Assembly: GCA_026214975.1 (NCBI GenBank)
Contig: CM047807.1
Location: 71,465,824 to 71,529,823 of the forward strand
DNA: 64,000 nt
Direction of reading: 5' to 3'
From: Gentiana macrophylla
Lineage: Eukaryota > Streptophyta > Magnoliopsida > Gentianales > Gentianaceae
The position numbers were made by a program, and so were the translations under genes. A model generated the notes under the pieces. It searched no databases, was not told the origin of the DNA, and saw nothing but the letters and a program-made list of their open reading frames with translations. This document shows positions 56,901-64,000 of this stretch, in pieces. Numbering within the stretch: position 1 is the stretch's first letter; each line of letters begins with the position of its first letter.

Positions 56901-57415
56901 TGTTGGTCCCAGAAAAGGGTAAAAGTATAGTCAGAGGGGGGGTGAATGACTATACTGGAGTTTCAAAAACTTTTCTCAATATAAAGGCTTTTGTACAGCG
57001 GATAAGTCCCTTCCTAAAATGTTGATTCAAAGTAGGATATGCAATCACATTTATAATATGCAATGAAGTAAGTGCAGTAAAGTAAAGTGATGGATGAAAA
57101 ATAGACACTAAGGTTTATAGTGGATGAGTGTGGTGTAATCCCTTAATCCACTCTTCTCATGTGATTATTGGAGGAATTCACTATTGTTTTCACAGATACA
57201 ATAGCACGATTGTCCTTGGCTACACAAGCTTCACAATCTCCAAGACTATCACTCCCTGACTTCAAAAGCTTCAGTGACTCAGTCTTCAACACTGCTCCTT
57301 GGGAACAAATCCTTCAGCAGCTATCATAAACACAACTCCTTCTCAGATGGCTTTGATTCAGTTGCTTGACTGGTGTGAATTTGATTCGCAGATGGTTTGG
57401 ATCAATCTCAGTACT
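56901..57415 (-). repeat. Copia 2 5' LTR, truncated
   Basis: TGTTGGTCCC start, 7 G tract at 56936-56942, similarity to the left LTR to about 57415, then unrelated sequence. No MITE at the site occupied in the other LTR. Confidence 0.75.
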
Positions 57416-57429
57416 TGATGTGGAATTTG

Positions 57430-57506
57430 AATTTATTTAATATTAAACGTGCCGAACGTTTTTTTTCCCGAATAAGGACTCGGTATCCGGAAACGGGACA
57501 TTACAT
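57430..57506 (+). repeat. End fragment of a gypsy LTR
   Basis: 'ggactcggtatccggaaacg' matches in reverse the LTR terminus at 11956-11985 and 24640-24670. It ends 'ggacattaca'. Only about 75 bp remain, at the truncated edge of copia 2. Confidence 0.6.
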
Positions 57507-57765
57507 GAAATGTTTTTTTCAAAAAAGAAAAGAAGAAATTGAAATGAAACTCCGAAAATGCTCCGAGTCATAATAACCGTAAAACGTTGGATTTGCTGAT
57601 ATAAGGGAGCTAGCTAGCTACTAGGCATAGGAATAATGCATTCACAGTGCGCTTAATAAAATCATACTTTAGTTGTTCATAAATGTACGTAGTTCAAGGA
57701 GAAAAAAAACAAAGACCAGCTTCATTAATTTACATATAGTTACATATTGCATAATTTGCATGTAT
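57507..57765 (-). other. 3' flank of protease copy 2
   Basis: Non-coding. 57630-57765 matches 49910-50050 of copy 1 ('ggaataatgcatt', 'gttcataaatgtacgtagtt'). Confidence 0.7.
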
Positions 57766-58401
57766 TCAAGCAGTTGGATAGGAAGCATCCATTGCAATAC
57801 CACAAAAGCCACCTTTAGCAGCAACATCTCGTTCCATTCGTATGTATCCTTCTTCTCCCCAAGTAGCTCCCCATGAATTTTTCACCAGCCAATATTTAGT
57901 ACCATCAGAAGTTGTTCCATATCCCACTGCTGTTACTCCATGGTCCAGGTCGGTTCCACATGTTCCGGTGAAAACCCCACCTCCATATAGTTGAAAGTCC
58001 ATTTCACCTGCATCGATCGAGACCGAAATCGATTGATTTGCCACAGCCTTGAGCAATGCTGCTTCACTGTTGGCAGGCACTTTTTCATATCCAGTGATTT
58101 TAGCTGCATGAGATGCTTCGTTGCCTGCATTACAAGTTCCATCTGCTGCTGTGTAAGGGTATGTTGCTTCGGCGGCTATTCCTTTGTTCTTTATAATGAA
58201 TGCAAAGGCGTCTTCCATGTAGCCTCCATTACATCCTTGGTCGTTCTTTGTTTTGTCACAATCCACAACTTCTTGTTCGGAGAGTGAGATCAGTTTTCCG
58301 GTGCTTAACTTTGTTACTCCTTCAGTTGCTGCTATTGCTGAAAACGCCCAACAACTCCCTACAGAGAAATAGAATGATTATACCTGTTGGGGAGAATTTA
58401 C

Positions 58402-58424
58402 CACATTGTCCTTGGAGCAGATAA
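58402..58424. other. Filler copy of the exon 1 donor region
   Basis: 'accacattgtccttgg' here repeats the exon 1/intron border found at 63747-63762, followed by 'agcagat' as in the intron of copy 1. It replaces 'ctac' of copy 1 just before the copia target site and recreates a potential donor on the minus strand (caatgtg|gtaaat). Confidence 0.75.
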
Positions 58425-58429
58425 AAGAT

Positions 58430-58955
58430 TGTTATAAAACGGATGGAGATAACTTCAGATGCAAGAGACAGAAACAGAAGCAATCAAACATAAACAATCA
58501 AAGGAGATAACAGAAACAAGAAGAACACAGATTTAACGTGGAAAACCCCTCAGTGGGAGAGGTAAAAACCACGGGCGTAAAAGAGATATTTTATTATGCC
58601 TTTGAATTTTTACTGATTTCAACACACCTAGATAATGAGACAACAATTGTATTTATAGGCACAAATCCCTAAGCCCTAGCCGCAAGGAATCTTTGTCTGA
58701 TGCACCATAAATACCCCTACACGTGTCCTCCTTTTAATGACACTTTATAGTCACATCACATAACAATTGAATGGATGTGGGACCTGCTTTGTATTCAAGT
58801 ACTCGTGATTGTCACCTGGCGATAGTCACCTGCTTTGAAAGCCTCGTAGACTCCACCCTACTTGATGCACGAATTGAATACACTTCTCACCGTCCATCAC
58901 ACACCGAGTCTTGATTGGTTCCACCCAGATCAGAGTTTAAGTCACCTTCTTGACA
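58430..58955 (-). repeat. Copia 3 3' LTR
   Basis: 526 bp, followed by 'aatctccaccttgac' (purine tract GTCAAGGTGGAGATT in element sense). TATA-like 'tgcctataaatac' on the minus strand near 58645-58665. Confidence 0.95.
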
Positions 58956-59369
58956 AATCTCCACCTTGACTTCAACTCTCACTGAGTCAAACAGTTGCAT
59001 AACCAGGATGTACTTGTACCGGATGCATTCGTCAATGCCGGATGTACTTGTACCGGACTATCTCCTCAAAGATCCACTCCACCGATCTGCGCTCTCGGTA
59101 GAGTTTCGAAAAGCAGATTACAAGCTTTGAATATTCGATGAAGTCCAGGCAAAGCTGGAACTTACTCTCTTTGAATCTGTTTAGTGAACATATCGGCGAG
59201 GATTCTCCTTTGTGCCAATTTTCTTCACCACAACCCTCTTCTCATTTCTCGAGAAAATGATACGACATCAATATGCTTGGTTCTCTCATGATGAACTGAT
59301 CCTTGGCTAAACATATTGCACTTAGATCATCACAATATATATCGGCTGATCTCGATGCAACCCCAAATC

Positions 59370-60900
59370 ATTGACTAGCCCTTCAACCGGACACCCTCCT
59401 TAATTGCTTGGTAAGAGCCATATATTACGCTTGATGAGTTGATAAGGCTATCAGAGCCTGAAGAGTAGCTTTCCAGCTGACCACTGCATTTCCCAATGTA
59501 AACACATAACCAGATCATTGATTTTCTCTCATCAACATCACTGCATAATCGGATCACAAGAACTCGTGACCCGCACTCGATATCACCACCATAAATGAGA
59601 CCAACATCACCAGTACCTCTCGGTACTTGAATATCCTTTTTACAGACTTTCGGTGTTCCTTTCGAGTTGAGCCATAAACTCTGCGACAACACTGATTTGC
59701 TGAGCTAGATCGAGGCCTAGTGCATACCATGGCATACATCAGACTGCCAACTGCACTAGCATAGGGAACTTTTGACATATACTCCTTCTCTTCAGCTGAC
59801 TGTGAAGCATAAACAGACAAATGAACATTTGATGCCATAGGAGTATCTATTGGTTTTGCAGTAGACATCCCAAACTTGGCCAATATCTTCTGCACATAAC
59901 CTGTTTGAGACAAGAACAACTTCTTCGACTTCTATCTCTCCAGGATCTCCATCCCAAGATTTTCTTGGCGGCACCCAAATCCTTCATTTCAAATTCAGAC
60001 CAGAGAAGGTTCTTGATTTTGAACATCGACTTCCTTTGTTTGCAACTATCGACATGTCATCCACATACAGGACAAGATAGATATATGATCCATCTTTCAG
60101 TGATTGTCAGTAGTAAACACAACAGATCATATGGACTTCTGTTATAACCTGTTTTGAAGCATGAAATCACAAACCTTTTATACCACGCCTTGGAGCTTGC
60201 TTCAAACCATACAATGATTTCTTTAACTTGCAAACATAGTTTTCTTTGCCAGAACTTGAAAACCCTCAGTGTGTCATGTATATCTCTCTTATCCACCTCA
60301 CCATGTAAAAGCGCTCACATCTAATTGCTCAAGTTCCGAGATCCTGTTTGTGCCACCATTGCTAGTAACACCCTGATCAAGTATGTCGACCCTTTCGGTG
60401 AAAATATTTCATCAAAGTCAACCCCTTTCCTTTTGATGAATCCTCTTGCAACCAAACGTGCCTTATACGACCCTTACGCTTTGTTATTCCTTCCTTTTCT
60501 TGAAGATCCATTTACAAGTCACAACCCCCTTGTCGTGAGGTTGTTTGACCAATTCCCAAGTCTGATTCTTCAATAATGACTCCATTTCATCTCCCATGGC
60601 TGCATGCCACTGAGATGCTTCTGTACATGTCACTTGCTTCCACCTGTAAGTAGTAGGTTCGAAGAACCTCTACTTCTTCAAAGAACTTGGAGTGCATATC
60701 CAGCCAAATCATCATATCCATATCTCCTTGAGGTATCCCAACATTAGATCTTCTAGCTGCTTTGCAGTAGACTCTGGCGATCAATGTTTGTATGACGCCT
60801 CTCGAGGTCTCGTGAGACCGGCTTGGATCGGATTACGGTTCATTATCCGGTCGAGATAGTGTTGATTTGGATCCACTTGATTGTTGCATATCAGTGAGAC
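59370..60900 (-). pseudogene. Copia 3 reverse transcriptase and RNase H
   Basis: Read leftward in changing frames: RT start near 60600-60560, catalytic YVDD retained ('LVLYVDDMSIV', codons at 60067-60056), then 'MFLSQTGYVQKILAKFGMST', 'KPIDTPMASNVHLSVYASQS', 'VGSLMYAMVCTRP' (59919-59700), and a scrambled RNase H to about 59375. Frequent single-base shifts, but the active-site motif is intact, unlike copia 1. Confidence 0.8.
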
Positions 60901-60936
60901 TCCACTGAAGCTCCACTGTTTCTCAACACTATCGAT

Positions 60937-61860
60937 TCAAAGATCGGTTTCAGACTCAGTAGACCTCTCCACTGATGAGTTTAACATAGAATTTTCATCA
61001 AACACAACGTCCCTGCTGAGGATTACTCTGGACTCTGCTGATGACCAAATCCTATATCCTTTCACTCCATCACCATACCCCACAAACACTCCCTTCTTGG
61101 CTCTTGGCTCCAACTTCCCTTCACTAACATGATAGTAAGCTGTACTTCCAAAAACCCTTAGAACTGAGTAGTCAGCAGGCTTGCCTGACCACATCTCAAA
61201 TGGTGTCTTGAGATTGATCCCTGTGTGAGGGCTCCTGTTGATTAAGTAGCAAGCTGTCTTAACAGCCTCTGCCCAAAATCTCCTTGATAAACCAGCTTGA
61301 GAAAGCATACATCTTGCCCTCTCCAGAAGAGTTTGATTCATCCTTTCAGCTACACCATTCTGCTGAGGTGTATTCCTTACAGTATGATGTCTGGCAATAC
61401 CCTCAGCTGCACAAAATGAATCAAAATCCGTCCAGCAGAATTCCAGACCATTATCTGTACGAAGCTTCTTGATTTTCTTGCCTAACTGATTCTCCACTAG
61501 GGCCTTCCACGCTTGAAGTTCTTTGAATGCATCACTTTTGTTCTTCATCATCACCACCCAAGTCATCCTTGAATAGTCATCTATGAATGACACAAAATAT
61601 CTGTGACCACCCAATGACTCAACTCTTGATGGACCCAAAGATCTGAATGGATATAATCAAGTGTTGCCTTTGTGTTGTGCAACCTGTTTGAGAATTTACT
61701 TCTGTGCAATTTCCCAAACACACAATGTTCACAAAAGTCCAGATTCTTGACCTTATATCCCCAAGAAAACCTCTCTGAAGAAAGAACCCATACCCCTTTC
61801 ACCCATGTGACCAAGTCTCATGTGCCACACCGCTGAGTCTGCTGAGGCGGTGAATCTAGC
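60937..61860 (-). pseudogene. Copia 3 integrase
   Basis: Zinc finger end 'FCEHCVFGKLHRSKF' (61740-61690), a shift, then a 233-codon frame with 'RYFVSFIDDYSRMTWVVMMK', Asp in 'KKLRTDNGLEFC', Glu in 'TPQQNGVAERMNQTLLERAR', and 'FGSTAYYHVSEGKLEPRAKK'. The core pattern after the first Asp is preserved. One frameshift near 61640 separates the first catalytic Asp ('DYIHSDLW') from the rest. Confidence 0.9.
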
Positions 61861-61957
61861 TTGAGGATGCAACAAAGCGTGATGCAGATCTGATAGATCC
61901 TTGTAATATATACAAGGTTCCCCTCTTGATGCCTTTGAGGACTACAATCCCGAATCT

Positions 61958-62404
61958 TTAAAGACATTCAATTTGTCCACCTTCACCCTTGAAATTGAAC
62001 CCCTTGCTGTTCCAGTGGCCGAGAGATACCAAATTCTTGGTCATCTGTGGAACATGTCTTACATCCTTCAGTGTACAAAATTTACCATCCTCTGTCCTTA
62101 ACTTTACTGAGCCAATTCCCACAACTTTACAGACCTTGCTGTTGGCCATATAGATTTGACCACCATCTATCTGCTCATAAGTAGAAAACCACTCTCTGTT
62201 TGGACAAATATGGTAGGATGCTCCAGAATCAAGTATCCACACATCATTGTGGTGTGTAGAATCCCCTGCAACTAGAACCAGATCCTCATCAGATTGCTCA
62301 GTAGCCAAAGCTGCTGTGCCAGAATTGCCTTCCTGCTGTTTCTTCTTCCTTGGACAATTGGACTTCCAATGTCCCTGCTCCTTCTGATAATTCTGAGACA
62401 TCAT
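61958..62404 (-). pseudogene. Copia 3 zinc knuckle end, protease, pre-integrase
   Basis: Frame begins in the knuckle ('KEQGHWKSNCPRKKKQQEG'), runs to the protease 'VWILDSGASYHICPNREW' (intact DSGAS), and ends in 'MTKNLVSLGHWNSKGFNF'. 148 codons open. Confidence 0.9.
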
Positions 62405-63150
62405 GAGACTTAGGACCTTTGGACACGACTTCTTTTTCTCTTACATCCATATCCTTTTCCACTATTCTTTGCTAGCTACTAGCCCAAAGACTTTTATCTG
62501 TTCAGCAGACCTTGTGTCTAAGCTCCCTGGCATGTAAGGCGGACCTCATATCCTCCAAAGCTCACAGATCCTTCCCAACTATGAGCAGATGCACAAAGTT
62601 TTCATATGATGCGGTAATGACACCAACAGGATTAGGGCTGCATCTTCATCTTCAATTTTAACATCAATATTCCTTAAATCAAGCAATATTGTGTTCACCG
62701 GTCGAGATGTTCCTCGGTGGACTTCCTTCATGCATCTTCAAACCGAACAACCTCTGTTTCAACAACAACTTGTTGGTCGTTGACTTGGTCATATCTGAGG
62801 CTTTCAAGCTTCTTCCACTTTCTTGTGCGGTGTCTTCCTCGGCAACCTCGATGATAACATCATCGAGATAAGCACAACATGATGGTTGAATGTGCTTTCT
62901 CTTCCAGATCGGCATAATCTGCACTTTTGTGTATTTGGTTTGTCGGTTAAAGGATTCCACAAACCTGCTTTGTTTCAACGATTGCACGCATCTTGATTTG
63001 CCACAGACCAAAACTGTTCCTTCCTGTAAATTTATCGATTTTTACGTTTCTTTGACATCTTTTCTTCTTTGAAGATCACAACTTTATCACGCAGATCCTA
63101 GCACCTTCTTTGAAGGCCTTGGTGAAGACGAAGTTGATCGTGCATTGTTT
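62405..63150 (-). pseudogene. Copia 3 gag (UBN2), shifted
   Basis: 'LDDVIIEVAEEDTAQESGR', 'MTKSTTNKLLLKQRLFGLKM' (62840-62750), then in another frame 'LNTILLDLRNIDVKIEDEDA' and 'ALILLVSLP' (62700-62600). Similar to the plus-strand gag at 2953. At least three shifts. Confidence 0.8.
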
Positions 63151-63159
63151 TCCCGAACT

Positions 63160-63174
63160 GTCTCTCGATACCAC
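63160..63174 (-). other. Primer binding site of copia 3
   Basis: 'tctctcgataccact' on the plus strand; element sense TGGTATCGAGAGA beside the LTR, iMet type with small differences. Confidence 0.7.
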
Positions 63175-63175
63175 T

Positions 63176-63695
63176 TGTTATAAAGCGGATGGAGATAACT
63201 TCGGATGCAAGAGACGAAATGAAGCAATCAAACATAAACAATCAAAGGAGATAATGAAACAAGAAGAACACACAGATTTAACGTGGAAAACCCCTCGATG
63301 GGAGAGGTAAAAACCACGGGCGAAAAGAGATATTTTATTATGCCTTTGAATTTTTACTGATTTCAACACACCTAGATAATGAGACAACAATTGTATTTAT
63401 AGGCACAAATCCTAAGCCCTAGCCGCAAGGAATCTTTGTCTGATGCACCATAAATACCCCTACACGTGTCCTCCTTTTAATGACACCAGTATAGGCATCA
63501 CATAACGAGAATTATGATGTGGGACCTGCTGTATTCAAGTACTCAGAGATCACACCTGGCGATAGTCACCTGCTTGAAGCCTCGATGACTCCACCCTACC
63601 GATGCCAGAATTGAATACACTTCTCACCGCCCATCACACACCGGTGAGTCTTGATTGGTTCCACCCAGATCTGAGTTTAAGTCACCTTCTTGACA
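63176..63695 (-). repeat. Copia 3 5' LTR
   Basis: 520 bp partner of 58430-58955. The first 300 bp match closely; 63485-63650 differs by clustered small indels and swaps. Confidence 0.95.
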
Positions 63696-64000
63696 AAGAT
63701 TAATGTAGTTAGTAAAATAAATGAATATGAAGCGGATCGATTACTTACCACATTGTCCTTGGTCCTTAATCGCCGTGACCGCCCCTTTCTTTCTCCAATC
63801 CACGATGCGTGAAACAGGTTGACGTTTTAAATATTTGAATGTAGTGATTCCGGGTAAAATACCAAGAGGGAATGTCTCTTGAGTCCATTACGTGAGGCCT
63901 TAAACTCTTCATTTGTCATGTCTGCAAATGCATTGACATTGAGTTTGTATGGCTTGTTCGCGGCCTTGTTGAATGCATCGACATACTCAACATTCTTTTT

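Larger units (their letters stand above)
51813..57415 (-). mobile_element. Ty1/copia element 2, internally deleted
   Basis: Minus-strand copia of a different family. LTR starts (plus sense) are TGTTTGTCCC at 51813 and TGTTGGTCCC at 56901, each followed by '..agtatagt', a G tract and 'gtgaatgactata.tggagtt'. The primer site adjoins the right LTR. Gag, protease, integrase and the first part of RT are present; most of RT and RNase H are missing between 53290 and the left LTR. The right LTR is truncated at about 57415. Located between protease copies 1 and 2. Confidence 0.8.
58430..63695 (-). mobile_element. Full-length Ty1/copia element 3
   Basis: 5266 bp. LTRs 58430-58955 and 63176-63695, both TGTTATAAA...CTTGACA. 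Perfect target duplication AAGAT at 58425-58429 and 63696-63700; the empty intron in copy 1 has a single 'aagat' at 50690-50694. PPT and PBS flank the LTRs. Order in element sense: gag, protease, integrase, RT, RNase H. All domains are detectable, but frames are broken by many 1-2 base indels. Same family as copia 1 and the gag relic at 2.95 kb. Confidence 0.95.
57766..64000 (-). pseudogene. SAG12-like cysteine protease copy 2, intron holds a copia
   Basis: Exon 2 (58358-57766) is fully open: '[19 protein letters not shown]' (catalytic Cys), '[20 protein letters not shown]', '[11 protein letters not shown]' (His), '[20 protein letters not shown]' (Asn), 'MDASYPTA' and TGA. Exon 1 ends at 63749 with a GTAAGT donor and continues past the window end. 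The intron is enlarged from 92 nt to about 5.4 kb by copia 3. Exon 1 differs from copy 1: a 1-base deletion in the 'gagggaatg' run (about 63868) and a block of changed codons at 63800-63835, so the frame is broken unless the sequence is in error. An A/T-rich intron with an LTR element might still be spliced. Same orientation as copies 1 and 3. Confidence 0.85.

Overview
The window is repeat-rich plant nuclear DNA, most likely from a eudicot. Evidence: papain-type cysteine protease genes with a plant-type intron, Ty1/copia and Ty3/gypsy retrotransposons primed by tRNA-iMet, an L1-like LINE, CACTA and Mutator-type DNA transposons, MITEs, and AT-rich spacer. No bacterial operon, tRNA, rRNA or CRISPR was seen. 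The only real host genes are a tandem family of SAG12-like senescence-type cysteine proteases on the minus strand at the right-hand side. All three copies visible are damaged or cut by the window edge.

Layout. 0.7-1.7 kb: a tandemly duplicated, decayed coiled-coil gag-like frame. 2.9-5.9 kb: fragments of two plus-strand copia elements. 6-12 kb: a pair of LTR-like direct repeats around a copia relic; the second repeat is split by a 3.1 kb Mutator-like element carrying exons of a host SAM-domain gene. 11.95-26.76 kb: a minus-strand Ty3/gypsy element with 2.1 kb LTRs, PBS, PPT and a decayed pol C-terminus. Into its interior are inserted a 445 bp CACTA MITE and a 4.8 kb CACTA-like element carrying alpha-galactosidase exons. 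27.5-40.25 kb: an Athila-type gypsy relic, split within reverse transcriptase by a 9 kb ORF-free LARD-like element with 1.75 kb LTRs and a GATTG target duplication.

40.5-64 kb is the protease array. Copy 3 (48.5 kb) is only the last 30 or so codons. A copia element with a CCATC duplication sits in its 3' flank and is itself broken by a 5'-truncated LINE. Copy 1 (50.05-51.16 kb) is complete in layout (signal peptide, I29 prodomain, one intron, C1 domain) but carries a 1-base insertion in exon 2. Between copies 1 and 2 lies a second, differently classed copia element with a MITE in its LTR. Copy 2 (57.77 kb to beyond the window) has an intact exon 2, but its single intron contains a full-length 5.27 kb copia element with a perfect AAGAT duplication, and its exon 1 is disturbed.

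The most interesting points are the host-gene capture by two different DNA transposon types, the LINE junction with a 17 bp inverted micro-duplication and loss of target DNA, the 88 bp direct repeats flanking the gypsy element, the large ORF-free LTR element, and the repeated independent damage to one protease family. I did not find a convincing new enzymatic or defence system.
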